A stretch of DNA of 64,000 nt from Deinococcus sp. Arct2-2 (GCF_004801315.1 NZ_SSNW01000002.1:124001-188000); one strand, 5' to 3'. Shown: positions 19,364-28,029, numbered from the stretch's first letter. Made by a program: numbers and translations. Notes: a model not told the origin generated them from the sequence alone.

Positions 19364-19836
19364 CCAAGGCTGTACCAATCACCTATTTCACCACCGCAGA
19401 ACTGGCCCGCGCCGCCGCAGTCACGCGCCGCACGGTCATGCATTACGCCGAAATTGGCCTGCTGGCCCCCGATCAGGTCACGGCGTCGGGGCGGGCATTG
19501 TACGGGCCATATGCTATGCGCCTCCTCCGCGACATTTTGGATTTGCGGGCGTTGGGTGTGCCGCTGGACGAGGTGGCCGATATGGTCAGGCTGCGCCGCG
19601 CCACACACACGGTAGAGGGCATGTACCGCCACGACTGGACGCGGGCCGATATTCCCCTGTCGGATGAACGGTTGCGCGTCGTGCACGCCCGCCTACGTGA
19701 CCTGAACGCCGCCTATGACCGTCAGGCCGAGAATCTGAAGCGCTTTGACCGCTGGCTGACCAAACGTTTTACGGGTGTAGAAGGGTTAGATGCTGGCCCA
19801 CCGCAGGAAGAAGACGAGCCGGAACTGGAGGGTTAG
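19360..19836 (+). CDS. MerR family transcriptional regulator
   Basis: A 158-residue regulator with an N-terminal winged-helix motif: [20 protein letters not shown] followed by [19 protein letters not shown] and a helix with [15 protein letters not shown], as in MerR/HTH-17 proteins. The C-terminal part is a short helical dimerisation region with no metal-binding Cys, so an organic or redox signal is more likely than a metal. It starts with TTG overlapping the TGA of the quinone oxidoreductase gene (TTGA), so the two are coupled and it may autoregulate that operon. Confidence 0.82.
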   Translation: MTKAVPITYFTTAELARAAAVTRRTVMHYAEIGLLAPDQVTASGRALYGPYAMRLLRDILDLRALGVPLDEVADMVRLRRATHTVEGMYRHDWTRADIPLSDERLRVVHARLRDLNAAYDRQAENLKRFDRWLTKRFTGVEGLDAGPPQEEDEPELEG

Positions 19837-19846
19837 GCTGCGCGGC

Positions 19847-19852
19847 TAGAAT
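19847..19852 (+). promoter_or_regulatory. -10 box for leaderless manA
   Basis: TAGAAT ends 7 bases before the GTG start at 19860, so transcription would begin at or next to the start codon. Confidence 0.6.
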
Positions 19853-19859
19853 AAGTGCC

Positions 19860-20813
19860 GTGACCGCTTCTGATCTGGCCCCCACATCGCCGCTTTTGCT
19901 GGATACCCGCTTGACCGAGCGCGTGTGGGGCGGCTCCCGTTTGAAGCAGTTGGGTCAGACTGGGGAAGACGGGCCGATTGGCGAAGCTTGGGCAGTGTAC
20001 GAAGGTAACCGGATTCAAACTGGCCCGTTTGCAGGCCAAAGCTTAGGCGATCTCACCGCCCGGTTCCCCGCTGAACTATTGGGAACGCAGGCCAAAGGCT
20101 CCCGCTTTCCGCTGCTGATCAAGCTGCTGGACTGCGCCGACTGGCTGAGCGTGCAGGTTCATCCCAACAACGAGCAGGCAGCGGAGTTAGAAGGCGCGGG
20201 CGAGTTAGGCAAAACCGAGGCATGGCACATCTTGGAGGCCGAGGCTGGCGCGGAATTGATCGCCGGAATCCGGGAAGGGACAGACGCCGATGATCTGAAA
20301 GCCGCCATTTTGCGCGGTGATGTGATGGACTACGCCGAACGCTGGCCCGTGGGGGCGGGCGACACGGTGATGATGCCCGCCGGAACGCTGCACGCGCTTG
20401 GGCCGGGGCTGCTGCTGTATGAGGTGCAGCAGACCAGTGACACCACTTACCGCGTCTATGATTGGGATCGTCCCGCCAGCGCAGGCCGCGCCTTGCATCT
20501 GGAGAAAAGTGCGGCGGTGACGACGACGAACCGTGCCCAGCCCGAACCCGCAGCTGCCGCCGCACCGGGCCAGAGTCAAGTGCTTACGTCTTGCCCTTAC
20601 TTCGTGCTGGAGCGATTCAGCGGGCCAGAACTGTTGGCTGACACGCAAGGCCAGAGCTTTCACGCGATCACGGTTATGGCAGGGGAGATGACGCTACAGG
20701 CCGGGGCAGAACGGTTGACGCTGGGTGCTTTGGCCTCGGTGGTTGTTCCAGCGGCAGCGGGCGCATATCGGCTCAGCGGAGAGTTTCAGGCGCTGCGTTC
20801 GCGCTTGCCTTAA
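19860..20813 (+). CDS. manA: Mannose-6-phosphate isomerase, class I
   Basis: A 317-residue zinc-dependent isomerase interconverting mannose-6-phosphate and fructose-6-phosphate, feeding GDP-mannose and glycan synthesis. Family features include [11 protein letters not shown] near the N-terminus, [27 protein letters not shown], and [22 protein letters not shown], which supplies zinc ligands (His/Glu). Length fits the short Bacillus-type class I enzyme. The GTG start is supported by a -10 box directly upstream. A 32-bp CACGTG palindrome starts 19 bases after the stop and is followed by TTTT-rich sequence, so it may be the terminator. Confidence 0.9.
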   Translation: MTASDLAPTSPLLLDTRLTERVWGGSRLKQLGQTGEDGPIGEAWAVYEGNRIQTGPFAGQSLGDLTARFPAELLGTQAKGSRFPLLIKLLDCADWLSVQVHPNNEQAAELEGAGELGKTEAWHILEAEAGAELIAGIREGTDADDLKAAILRGDVMDYAERWPVGAGDTVMMPAGTLHALGPGLLLYEVQQTSDTTYRVYDWDRPASAGRALHLEKSAAVTTTNRAQPEPAAAAAPGQSQVLTSCPYFVLERFSGPELLADTQGQSFHAITVMAGEMTLQAGAERLTLGALASVVVPAAAGAYRLSGEFQALRSRLP

Positions 20814-20832
20814 GCCGCTCTTACAGCACTCA

Positions 20833-20864
20833 AAAAGTTGCTCGTCACGTGACGAGCAACTTTT
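20833..20864. repeat. CACGTG palindrome, copy 4 (32-bp perfect), terminator-like
   Basis: Centred between 20848 and 20849, with arms AAAAGTTGCTCGTCAC and its complement. Both ends are A/T runs, so the hairpin is flanked by U-tracts in either direction and would work as a bidirectional terminator for manA. Confidence 0.95.
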
Positions 20865-21168
20865 GTAGAGCCAGATTTCGCCGTCTCAGCCGATATCTAC
20901 TCCGAATCAATGCGACAAGAACGCAGACGGTCGGAGAGCTGAGCGGCACAACGCCTTCTCCACATTCTCTGACCCGGAGTCTGTACGACACTCCCACAGA
21001 CGAGTTGGCCCAGCGTGTGCGCGGCGTCAGAATTGGGTCAGTGGAGTGGACGACGCTTGCTGAACCGAATGTCATTCTTATACTGAGAAGGTCACCGACT
21101 TCACGAACATCTCTCGAGAGCGTCAACCAGACAGGACAGCTCATCAGTGCAAACGATCAGGGGGCCAG
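20865..21168. other. Non-coding stretch between manA and the DUF2330 gene
   Basis: 304 bases with no convincing gene. The open frames on either strand run across the palindrome and have no ribosome site or recognisable domain. The only signal is a promoter at 21057-21084. Confidence 0.6.
21057..21084 (+). promoter_or_regulatory. Sigma70-type promoter for the DUF2330 gene
   Basis: TTGCTG at 21057-21062 and TATACT at 21079-21084 with a 16-base spacer. Start of transcription would be near 21091, giving a leader of about 78 bases before the ATG at 21169. Confidence 0.55.
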
Positions 21169-22506
21169 ATGTCTAAGAACACTCGGATCAACATGGGAAT
21201 GCAGGTCGGCACGCCCGCTCAGCGGCGGCTCTGGACATTGGTCGGCTTTGGCCTCGCCTCGTCTGCGGCGGCCTTTTGCGGGTTTTTTGTCGCCAAGGGT
21301 GACAGCAAAATCTTCAACCGCTCCAATCAGGTCATCATTGCCCGCGACGGCAACCGCAGCGTATTTACCATGATGAACGACTATCAGGGCAGCGCCAAAG
21401 ATTTTGCCCGCATCGTGCCTATTCCTGTCGTGCCAAAGCGCGAAGACATCCGGATTGGTGACCCCAGCATCGTGAAAAAGTTGGACGCTTACAGTGCGCC
21501 GAGGCTGGTGGAGTACTTCGACGAGAATCCTTGTGCGCCACCTGTGGTGTACGACATGGCGATGCCGACGACCAGCGCACCTCAGGCCAGTCCTGCTCAG
21601 GCCCGTGCCAACGCCCTCGGCGTCAAAATTGAGGCCAGTTATCAGGTCGGGGAATACGACATCGACATTTTGAGCGCGACCCAGCAAACGGGTTTGGCGA
21701 CCTATCTGCGTGGTGAGGGCTACACATTGCCCGCCGGTGCCGATGCCATGTTGGGCGGTTACCTGAAGGGCGGCATGAAGTTTTTTGTGGTGCGCGTGAA
21801 CATGGAGCGCTTTGACGCCAGTGGCGGCGGCTTTCTGAACCCCATCGTGCTGTCGTATACGTCAGAAAAGTTCATGTTGCCCATTCGCCTCGGTACGCTG
21901 AATTCTCCGGGCGAACAAGACCTGACCGTGTACCTGCTGTCGCCGCAGGGCCGCATAGAAACCAGCAACTACCGCACCGCCGCCATTCCCACCGACAAGG
22001 AAGTGCCGATGCTGGTGAAAGACCAGTTCGCGCCGTTTTACCGCCATGTGTTCCGGCGGGCCTACGAGCGCGAGGGCAAAAGCGTGGCCTTGTTGGAATA
22101 TGCGTGGAATACCAACAACTGCGATCCCTGTTCCAGCGAGCCGCCCACCTCCGCCGAACTGAGGGCGGCGGGCGTGTTTTGGCGGCAGGAAGACGGTTTT
22201 GGTGGGGCAACGGGGGGCATTGTCCCCCAACCGGAAGGGCAGGCCAAACCCGTGTTCCTCACGCGCCTGCATGTGCGCTACACCGCCGCCACCTTCCCCG
22301 AAGATTTGCAGTTTAAGGTCACGCCTAACCAGAACACTTTTCAGGGCCGATACATTCTGCGCCATGCCTACGAGGGTGGCGGAAGCTGTGCAGCGCTGAA
22401 GACCTACAAAGCCGACCTGAAACGCCGCAACGAGACTCAGGCCCAAACGTTAGCCAACCTGACGGGCTGGAATATCAACCACATTCGGCAACGCATGGCG
22501 GAATAG
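21169..22506 (+). CDS. DUF2330 family protein
   Basis: A 445-residue exported or membrane-anchored protein. A hydrophobic segment near residues 20-40 (LVGFGLASSAAAFCGFFVA) is followed by the DUF2330 opening pattern, including NQVIIARDGNRSVFTMMNDYQG and FARIVPIPVVP. There are few Cys residues, two of them in NNCDPCSS. DUF2330 proteins are widespread in Bacteria and usually secreted; their role is unknown. The ATG at 21169 has AGGGGG 5 bases upstream; a second in-frame ATG lies at 21193. It converges with the NmrA gene, with an inverted-repeat element between. Confidence 0.8.
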   Translation: MSKNTRINMGMQVGTPAQRRLWTLVGFGLASSAAAFCGFFVAKGDSKIFNRSNQVIIARDGNRSVFTMMNDYQGSAKDFARIVPIPVVPKREDIRIGDPSIVKKLDAYSAPRLVEYFDENPCAPPVVYDMAMPTTSAPQASPAQARANALGVKIEASYQVGEYDIDILSATQQTGLATYLRGEGYTLPAGADAMLGGYLKGGMKFFVVRVNMERFDASGGGFLNPIVLSYTSEKFMLPIRLGTLNSPGEQDLTVYLLSPQGRIETSNYRTAAIPTDKEVPMLVKDQFAPFYRHVFRRAYEREGKSVALLEYAWNTNNCDPCSSEPPTSAELRAAGVFWRQEDGFGGATGGIVPQPEGQAKPVFLTRLHVRYTAATFPEDLQFKVTPNQNTFQGRYILRHAYEGGGSCAALKTYKADLKRRNETQAQTLANLTGWNINHIRQRMAE

Positions 22507-22518
22507 AAGAAGGTGTAC

Positions 22519-22579
22519 TACGGACTCCGTTTAATTCCGCCATATCGCGTAGCCCGTATTCTTTCCTACGGAATCCGTA
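22519..22579. repeat. Inverted-repeat element A (ACGGAYTCCG family)
   Basis: TACGGACTCCGT at 22519-22530 and ACGGAATCCGTA at 22568-22579 are inverted copies with one mismatch. The element lies 12 bases after the DUF2330 stop and between convergent genes. Related elements are at 26131-26186, 63842-63908 and 63926-63980. Confidence 0.7.
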
Positions 22580-22588
22580 TAAGACAGC

Positions 22589-23476
22589 CTACAGCCACAC
22601 TTTCCGGAAGTCTTCGGCAAATTGGCGCAGGCTGATCGGTGGGCGGCCCAAGACTTCGGCTACGGTGGTGCTCACTTCTGCGGCCAGTCCCAGTTTGGCA
22701 ACCGTGTATTCGGCCAGCATAAACAGCGCAAATGTCCAGGCGGTGCCCCGTTGGTGGACCACACGCACAAACCGGATGGGCGACGGACTGACATAGCGCA
22801 CGCGTTTGCCGAGCGTCACGCTGAAAATACCGGCGGCCTGTGCATAGGTCAGTGCCGCCCCGCCCGTGAGGTTGTAGGCGCGGTTGCGGTGGCCTTCCAT
22901 CAGGGCTTTTGCGCCTACCGCCGCTACATCGCGCACATCTACAAAGCTGGTGCGGCCCTGTCCGGCAGGCAAAAAGATTTCGCGGCGTACCCGAATATCG
23001 TCGCGGTGAACGCCGCTCAGGTTTTGCATAAAGTAACTGGCCCGCAAAAACACCCACGCCATGCCCGACGCCTCCAACGCCTGCTCGACTCGGCGGTGCG
23101 GCACGATCCGCACCCGTTCTGCGCCCAAAATAGACAAGAACACCATCTGTTGAACGCCGTGTTCTTTGGCTGCCGCGATTACGGGCAGCACGTCCTTCGT
23201 CACGTCGGTGCCGGGAGGCCACAACAGGAACATGCGCTGCACGCCTGCCAGCGCCCCAAAACTGCTGGCGTCAGAGGCATCGAAGTGGGCAATCTCGGCC
23301 CCCGCAAACGCCCCCGATTCAGTCACGCGTTCGGGCGAGCGCACGCCCACCCGTACCCGCGCACCCGCCGCCAGCAGTTGCCGCGCAATTTCGCCGCCCA
23401 TGTTGCCGGTCGCGCCCATCACGAACAACAGGGGAGAGGCGGGCTGGAGTTCTGTGTGGGTTTCTGGCTCAGTCAT
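22589..23476 (-). CDS. NmrA-like NAD(P)-binding protein
   Basis: A 295-residue atypical SDR with the N-terminal glycine-rich motif GATGNMGGEIARQL near residue 24-37. The middle has FLSILGAERVRIVPHRRVEQAL, FLRASYFMQNL and SFVDVRDVAAVGAKAL, as in NmrA / azoreductase-like and NAD(P)H-quinone proteins. It lacks a classical YxxxK. The ATG at 23476 has CACACT 6 bases upstream, a possible -10 box for a leaderless mRNA. It is adjacent to two more proteins of the same superfamily on the same strand, separated from them by 85 bases. Confidence 0.85.
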   Translation of the reverse strand: MTEPETHTELQPASPLLFVMGATGNMGGEIARQLLAAGARVRVGVRSPERVTESGAFAGAEIAHFDASDASSFGALAGVQRMFLLWPPGTDVTKDVLPVIAAAKEHGVQQMVFLSILGAERVRIVPHRRVEQALEASGMAWVFLRASYFMQNLSGVHRDDIRVRREIFLPAGQGRTSFVDVRDVAAVGAKALMEGHRNRAYNLTGGAALTYAQAAGIFSVTLGKRVRYVSPSPIRFVRVVHQRGTAWTFALFMLAEYTVAKLGLAAEVSTTVAEVLGRPPISLRQFAEDFRKVWL

Positions 23477-23561
23477 GGGTGCAGTGTGGGGCCTACGCAC
23501 CCGCGTTGATGAGAAGTGAAATTCGGTTTGGAAAGGCTGGCAGGCAAAGACTCTGGCTCCA

Positions 23562-24185
23562 TCAGTTGCTCACGGCTGGAGCTTGCCGAATGGATGTGCT
23601 TGCCTCGGCAGCGTCCAGCATGAAGGCGGCGACGCTGGCACGGGTCACACGCGGCCCAGTGTGGCCCACAGGCCCGCTTTTTATGGGCGTAATCGGGCCG
23701 TCTTGCAGCATCGGCGCACGCACGATTGTCCAGTCCAGAGTGGAAGCGCGGATCAGGTCGGCGTGGGCCACCGAATCGCGCAGTACATCGGCCTGCATCA
23801 CTTTCAGCAGCGTTCGGAACACATTGTCGATCAGTTTGGGTTGATCGCCGGGATGCGGCACGCCCGCGCCCGTGAGGGTAATCAGCCGCCGCACGCCCGC
23901 TCTGGGCATCAAATCCAGCAGTTGCGTGGCCGCGTCGGTCATCACCGTTTTAGAGCCGCCTTTGACCGGGCCAAGCGCACTGATGACCACCTCGGTTCCG
24001 GTCAAGACCTGCGACATAGCCGTATTGTCGGTAATTTCGCCCTGAACGACCATAAGGGCAGGCGAGCGTTTGTTGAGCTTTTCCGGGCTGCGGGCCAACA
24101 CCTGCACCGTGTGGCCGCGCTCCAGCGCCAAATCTAAAATCAGCCGTCCGGTACGTCCTGTGCCGCCCAACAAAGCAATGTTCAT
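23562..24185 (-). CDS. NAD(P)H-binding protein (atypical SDR, BVR-B/NmrA-like)
   Basis: A 207-residue Rossmann protein opening with MNIALLGGTGRTGRLILD, the pattern of flavin-reductase / biliverdin-reductase-B-like NAD(P)-binding proteins. It continues with VVISALGPV, RLITLTGAG and LDWTIVRAPML. Length matches the short NAD(P)H-binding family (PF13460). Its ATG overlaps the TGA of the upstream NmrA-like gene, so the two are translated together. The pair is divergent from an HxlR regulator and probably under its control. Substrates unknown. Confidence 0.85.
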   Translation of the reverse strand: MNIALLGGTGRTGRLILDLALERGHTVQVLARSPEKLNKRSPALMVVQGEITDNTAMSQVLTGTEVVISALGPVKGGSKTVMTDAATQLLDLMPRAGVRRLITLTGAGVPHPGDQPKLIDNVFRTLLKVMQADVLRDSVAHADLIRASTLDWTIVRAPMLQDGPITPIKSGPVGHTGPRVTRASVAAFMLDAAEASTSIRQAPAVSN

Positions 24186-25090
24186 TGCGCGGCCTCCATA
24201 CCGGTAGATTCCGGTTGAAAAGCAGCGCTATGAAGGGCCAGCCAGTCGGCAAAAGAAGTCATGATGACAGGCAAAGCGGCGTGCAGCGCGGCAGGATTGA
24301 TAGCCATCGCGTCCGGCGCTCCTTCCCAAGTCAGGCGGTAGGCGCGGGTGGCGGCCTCCCCCATTTCTGGCCCGAAGACCTGCGCCATTTGGCCGCCGAA
24401 CGCTTCGGGCGTCGTGGCCTGATAACGGATATGGCGGCCCACAGCGTCAGACAAGTGTGCGGCCAACTCTGGCCCAGTCAGAGCCTCCGGCCCGCCTACG
24501 TTCAGGTGTCCGGTCAGGTCGCTGCGCTCTAAGGCCTCAGCGGTCAGTGGCCCCAAATCTTCGGCGGCCAACCAAGAAACGCGGTGGGTGTCGGGAATCG
24601 GGTAGGCCAAAGTATCGTCGGCCACCACCGCAGGCCGCGCCCAAGGCCCCAACAGGTTTTGCAGGTAGGCGGTGGGGCGCAGGATCAAAGCGCTGAGGCC
24701 GCTCTCACGCACCAGTTGTTCCAGAGGCAAACGGTAGTCCATCATCGGCACACCGGTCGGCGTGTCGGGCGTCTGACCACTGGTATTCAGCACCATTCGG
24801 CGCACTCCGGCGGCCTTCGCTGCCTGCACTGCAAGCCCTGTAGCTGCAAGCGGATCACCACCCAGCGGCAGTGTCAGCGAAAGCCGCGTGACGCCCTCAA
24901 AAGCCCGCTGAACATCGGCCTTCTCTTGAATATCGCCCACCAACACTTCGGCTCCTCGTGCGGCCAAATACGCTGCCCGCTCTGGACGACGCACCATCAC
25001 GCGCACCGCCGCTCCCCGCTTCAAAATTTCTTGTGCCACTGGGCCGCCCTGTTCGCCCGTCGCGCCGTACACCAAGGTCAAGTCGCTCAT
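24182..25090 (-). CDS. NmrA family NAD(P)-binding protein
   Basis: A 302-residue NmrA-like atypical SDR. It starts LTLVYGATGEQGGPVAQEIL (nucleotide-binding motif) and includes RMVLNTSGQTPD, LRPTAYLQNLLGPW and a long C-terminal domain. Such proteins sense or reduce with NAD(P)H and are often induced by electrophiles or quinones. TAGGCT at 25097-25102 lies 6 bases before the ATG at 25090, fitting a leaderless transcript. It heads a two-gene unit with the gene ending at 23562. Confidence 0.86.
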   Translation of the reverse strand: MSDLTLVYGATGEQGGPVAQEILKRGAAVRVMVRRPERAAYLAARGAEVLVGDIQEKADVQRAFEGVTRLSLTLPLGGDPLAATGLAVQAAKAAGVRRMVLNTSGQTPDTPTGVPMMDYRLPLEQLVRESGLSALILRPTAYLQNLLGPWARPAVVADDTLAYPIPDTHRVSWLAAEDLGPLTAEALERSDLTGHLNVGGPEALTGPELAAHLSDAVGRHIRYQATTPEAFGGQMAQVFGPEMGEAATRAYRLTWEGAPDAMAINPAALHAALPVIMTSFADWLALHSAAFQPESTGMEAAQ

Positions 25091-25148
25091 AGACGCAGCC
25101 TAAAGAGGGGAGAAGACTCTTGGGAAGAAGGCGCACTGTTTCGCCTAA

Positions 25149-25201
25149 GTTTCTTTTTGGAAACCATGCCTCTGTGTCCATGTCGGTTCCTTTTGGGAAG
25201 C
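25149..25201. promoter_or_regulatory. Two inverted repeats in the HxlR/NmrA divergent region (candidate operators)
   Basis: GTTTCTTTTTGGAAAC at 25149-25164 and GGTTCCTTTTGGGAAGC at 25185-25201 are two similar imperfect inverted repeats spaced 36 bases start to start. The second abuts the TAGAGT -10 box (25204-25209) of the hxlR-type gene. HxlR-family dimers bind such dyads, so autoregulation plus control of the NmrA pair is likely (inference). Confidence 0.5.
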
Positions 25202-25203
25202 GC

Positions 25204-25209
25204 TAGAGT
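25204..25209 (+). promoter_or_regulatory. -10 box for leaderless HxlR-type regulator
   Basis: TAGAGT ends 6 bases before the ATG at 25216; no ribosome site is visible. Confidence 0.55.
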
Positions 25210-25215
25210 ACAGCC

Positions 25216-25587
25216 ATGCAATACGGACAGGCGATGGCCAAGCGGCCCGAATGCGGCGTAGAGCGCACGCTGCACGTCATGGGCGGCAAGTGGACGACCC
25301 TCATCTTGCGCGAACTTTTGGCGGGCACACGCCGCTACAGCGAACTCAAACGCTCGCTGGGGCGGGTGTCGCCCAAAACCCTCACGGAACGCCTGCGCCA
25401 CCTTGAAGCCGAAGGCCTGCTGACCCGCACCGTGTACGCCGAAGTGCCGCCCCGTGTGGACTACACGCTGACCACACGCGGCCAAGGCTTGGGCGACATC
25501 ATCGCGGCTATGGCCCGCTGGGGCAGCATTTCGTCAGATGACGGAGCGCAGGTCTCCAAGCCTACCAATGAGCAAGCGGCAGATTGA
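25216..25587 (+). CDS. HxlR family transcriptional regulator
   Basis: A 123-residue winged-helix regulator. The family pattern is clear: a Cys near the N-terminus is replaced here by the CGVERTLHVMGGKWT segment (Cys15), then ILRELLAGTRRYSELKRSL, SPKTLTERLRHLEAEGLLTRTVYAEVPPRVDYTLT. HxlR proteins of this type (for example YodB, QorR) often sense quinones, diamide or aldehydes through the conserved Cys. Divergent from two NmrA-like reductase genes with paired inverted repeats between, so it probably represses them and itself. Confidence 0.9.
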   Translation: MQYGQAMAKRPECGVERTLHVMGGKWTTLILRELLAGTRRYSELKRSLGRVSPKTLTERLRHLEAEGLLTRTVYAEVPPRVDYTLTTRGQGLGDIIAAMARWGSISSDDGAQVSKPTNEQAAD

Positions 25588-25688
25588 ATACGGCAGCCTG
25601 AGCGACAACCCTGAATTACAGGGAGGGGCCGCGTTCACTGTGCCAAACGGCAGATACGGCATACGGCATTCAGCTTTTACACTGATCC

Positions 25689-26117
25689 ATGACCCTGACT
25701 GTGCGCCGCCTCGGTGTGGGCGATGAGGCCACCGTATTGGCCGCCGCCCATCTGTTCGACGATCCGCCTGTGCTGCAAGCGGTGGCCGATTTGCTGGCCT
25801 CGCCGTCCGATCATCTCCTGCTGGCCTTTATAGACGGCCAGCCCGCCGGATTTGCCCTCGCCCACGAACTGCGCCGCACCGATGGCTTGTCCCGCGAATT
25901 GTTTTTGTACGAAATCGGCACGGATGAAGCGTTCCGGCGGCGTGGAGTGGCCCGCTCGCTAATTGACGCCCTCACAACTTTGGGCCGCGCCCGCAATGCC
26001 CACTTGATGTTTGTGCTGACCCACGATTCCACGCCCGCTGCTGTGGCGCTGTATGCCGCCACCGGGGGCACACGCGAGGGCGAAGATGTGGTGCTGTTCG
26101 ACTACAAGTTGGATTGA
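25689..26117 (+). CDS. GNAT family N-acetyltransferase
   Basis: A 142-residue acetyltransferase. The acetyl-CoA-binding motif A is visible as EIGTDEAFRRRGVARSLIDAL (RRRGVA is the Q/RxxGxG/A loop), preceded by LAFIDGQPAGFAL and followed by HDSTPAAVALYAATGG, a typical C-terminal GNAT strand-helix. It resembles AAC(3)-I-like enzymes, but substrate cannot be inferred. TACACT at 25678-25683 ends 5 bases before the ATG, fitting a leaderless mRNA. An inverted-repeat element begins 13 bases after its stop. Confidence 0.85.
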   Translation: MTLTVRRLGVGDEATVLAAAHLFDDPPVLQAVADLLASPSDHLLLAFIDGQPAGFALAHELRRTDGLSRELFLYEIGTDEAFRRRGVARSLIDALTTLGRARNAHLMFVLTHDSTPAAVALYAATGGTREGEDVVLFDYKLD

Positions 26118-26130
26118 CACGGTAACTTAC

Positions 26131-26186
26131 ACGGACTCTGCTCGGATTGAAGCGCCAGCCTATTGTGTTTTCAATCGGAATCCGTA
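26131..26186. repeat. Inverted-repeat element B (ACGGAYTCCG family)
   Basis: ACGGACTC at the left and GGAATCCGTA at the right are inverted relatives, with a second inner stem ATTGAA/TTCAAT. It fills the space between the GNAT stop and the stop of the convergent RpiR gene, so it may act as a shared terminator. Internal sequence CTGCTCGGATTGAAGCG resembles the copy at 63926-63980. Confidence 0.65.
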
Positions 26187-27047
26187 TTAGTATTTCTTGT
26201 CTACCACGCTCTCGGCGGTCACGCGCAACATGGCGTGGCTTTCGGGGCGGTGCGTCAGCAGTTGCGCGTACAGTAGTTCTAGCAGCAGCGTTTGGCTGGT
26301 CAGAGTATCTAGGACTTTGTCGGTCAGCGGGTCTTCCTGCGCCGCCGTAAACAGGACGGCGCTGGCGTAACGCGTGACTGGGCTGCTGGCGTGGTGGGTA
26401 ATCGCCACGGTGTAATGCCCGTGTCCCTGTGCCAATTTAAGGTGCTGCACGGTGTCGATGGTGCCTCCGCTGCTGCTGAGGGCCACCACCACGCCCGCAC
26501 GTGGCAGGGTGCTGATACTGACGGCGGCCAAATGCGGGTCTGTATACGTGGTGGCACTCAGGCCAATTCTCATCAGGCGGTGGGCAAAATACTGGGCCAC
26601 CAGACCGCTGTTGCCCTGCCCGGTCAGGTCTATGCGCGGGGCGCGGGCCATCTGGCGGGCCACTGTGTCTAGCAAAATGGGGTCGGCAAGGCGGGCCGTA
26701 TCTTCAAGCGTGCGCGTGGTTTGGCGCACCAGCCGGGTTGCAAAGCTCGGGGCGTCTTCGCCTGTGGCCCGTCCGGTACTGGCGTGCGCGTGCCCCCGTC
26801 CGGCTACATCCGACGCCAACGCGATTTTGAAGGCGTGAAATCCGGCGAATTCCAGCTTGTGGCACAGGCGCGTAATGGTGGCCTCGCCCACACCGACGCT
26901 GCTCGCCAATTCGGTAATAGTCTGATGCACCACCGTTTCGGCGTGCTGCACCACGAATTCGGCCACTCGCCGCAAGCTGGGAGACAGGGCTTGACCGTGC
27001 AGACGAATCCGGTCTAGGGCGCTGCTGGGCAAACGAACTGAGGTCAT
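26187..27047 (-). CDS. MurR/RpiR family transcriptional regulator
   Basis: A 286-residue regulator with an N-terminal RpiR helix-turn-helix (ASSVGVGEATITRLCHKLEFAGFHAFK near residues 47-75) and a C-terminal SIS sugar-isomerase domain (IDLTGQGNSGLVAQYFAHRL, VVVALSSSGGTIDTVQHLKLA). SIS domains in this family bind sugar phosphates or amino-sugar derivatives. No sugar operon is adjacent; it converges with the GNAT gene and faces away from the ArsR gene by 145 bases. Its target is not evident from the window. Confidence 0.92.
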   Translation of the reverse strand: MTSVRLPSSALDRIRLHGQALSPSLRRVAEFVVQHAETVVHQTITELASSVGVGEATITRLCHKLEFAGFHAFKIALASDVAGRGHAHASTGRATGEDAPSFATRLVRQTTRTLEDTARLADPILLDTVARQMARAPRIDLTGQGNSGLVAQYFAHRLMRIGLSATTYTDPHLAAVSISTLPRAGVVVALSSSGGTIDTVQHLKLAQGHGHYTVAITHHASSPVTRYASAVLFTAAQEDPLTDKVLDTLTSQTLLLELLYAQLLTHRPESHAMLRVTAESVVDKKY

Positions 27048-27191
27048 AGGGGCAATCCAAAGTATTCAAAATTGAGAAGACGGGGCGTATCGATGGGCGG
27101 AGCGTAGCGCCTGAAAAGAATTTTCGTCAAGCGGGAGGAGGGATGAAATTGGCCTTACCCCCATCGCAGGGCGGCGGATCGTTCAGCGGAG

Positions 27192-27593
27192 CTAGGAGTG
27201 TGGGCGCTGTTCGGGCGTGAGCGTATGGGCGGCGTGGGCAATCACATCACGGATCAGGTGGGTCACATGCGCGTCGTCAAGGCGGTAATACACCACGCGG
27301 CCCTCTTTGCGGTTGGTCACCAACGCCAGATCGCGCAAAAGGCGCAATTGATGACTGACCGCACTCTCACTGGTTCCGGCCAGCACACTGAGGTCGCAGA
27401 CGCACAGTTCGCCACTGGCTAGCGCCGACAGCAGCCTGAGCCGGGTTGGATCGGCCACAGCTTTCAGCACCGCGCTGGCCCGAATCAGGGCACTGGCAGA
27501 AGGCATGGCGGCCTGAGCGTGGGCCACCGCCTCTGGGTGAACACAGGCCACCTCGCAGGCATCGCTGGGGAGGGGCACAACCGTAGGCGTCAT
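27192..27593 (-). CDS. ArsR/SmtB family metal-sensing repressor
   Basis: A 133-residue winged-helix protein. It has [41 protein letters not shown] and the C-terminal helix [18 protein letters not shown]. The Asp/His spacing there fits the alpha-5 Zn(II) site of SmtB/CzrA, while CVCDL and an N-terminal CEVAC match alpha-3N Cd/Pb-type ligands, so it has both kinds of site. I chose the ATG at 27593: TATCAT (minus strand, 27605-27600) lies 6 bases upstream, giving a leaderless mRNA, and the upstream frame has no conserved sequence. No metal exporter gene is adjacent. Confidence 0.9.
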   Translation of the reverse strand: MTPTVVPLPSDACEVACVHPEAVAHAQAAMPSASALIRASAVLKAVADPTRLRLLSALASGELCVCDLSVLAGTSESAVSHQLRLLRDLALVTNRKEGRVVYYRLDDAHVTHLIRDVIAHAAHTLTPEQRPHS

Positions 27594-27753
27594 AGGCTGA
27601 TGATACGGCGTTCTCAGGCCGAACGGGGCGAGCCGCACGAGAGAGGGCAAATTATTTGACGTTACGTGCAAGGTTTAGCGCGGGTTTTCTTCGAATATAC
27701 TTGTACTCGCAAAAATCTTTTATATCGCTTGCCCTATATCCAAAACACTGTGT

Positions 27754-28029
27754 TCAGAGAAAAACGAACAGCATGACTACCAATGCGATAATCAAGGCGA
27801 TAGCCACTACAAAAAAGCGGTTTTGCTGTAAGGTCTGCAACGTTTTAGGAGGCAAGCTGGCCGATGTGGCGCTGTGTGCCTCGGCAATGTTGGTGGTGAA
27901 TGCCCCCGCCTGTGTGATCTGGGCTTGCTGTTTCAACAGTTGTGGGTCAAGGTCTTCTGCGTTGACCTCGACTTCATCCCAATCTTTGGGACGTTCGGCG
28001 TGCCGTCCAAACCGCTCATCTTCAGTCAT
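27754..28029 (-). CDS. Small tail-anchored membrane protein
   Basis: A 91-residue protein with an acidic, soluble N-terminus (EDERFGRHAERPKDWDEVE) and a single strongly hydrophobic C-terminal segment at about residues 72-91 ending the protein, so it is probably anchored by its tail with the N-terminus in the cytoplasm. No family is recognised. TAGGGT (minus strand, 28041-28036) ends 6 bases before the ATG, supporting a leaderless gene and this start. It stands alone between the ArsR gene and an AT-rich spacer. Confidence 0.65.
   Translation of the reverse strand: MTEDERFGRHAERPKDWDEVEVNAEDLDPQLLKQQAQITQAGAFTTNIAEAHSATSASLPPKTLQTLQQNRFFVVAIALIIALVVMLFVFL

Noticed and set aside
20849..21373. 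Rightward ORF of 174 residues starting in palindrome copy 4
   Set aside because: It starts inside the palindrome, has no ribosome site or domain, and overlaps the well-supported DUF2330 gene.
27192..27671. Longer 159-residue form of the ArsR protein
   Set aside because: The extra N-terminus would be translated through the -10 box and has no conserved sequence; ATG 27593 is better supported.
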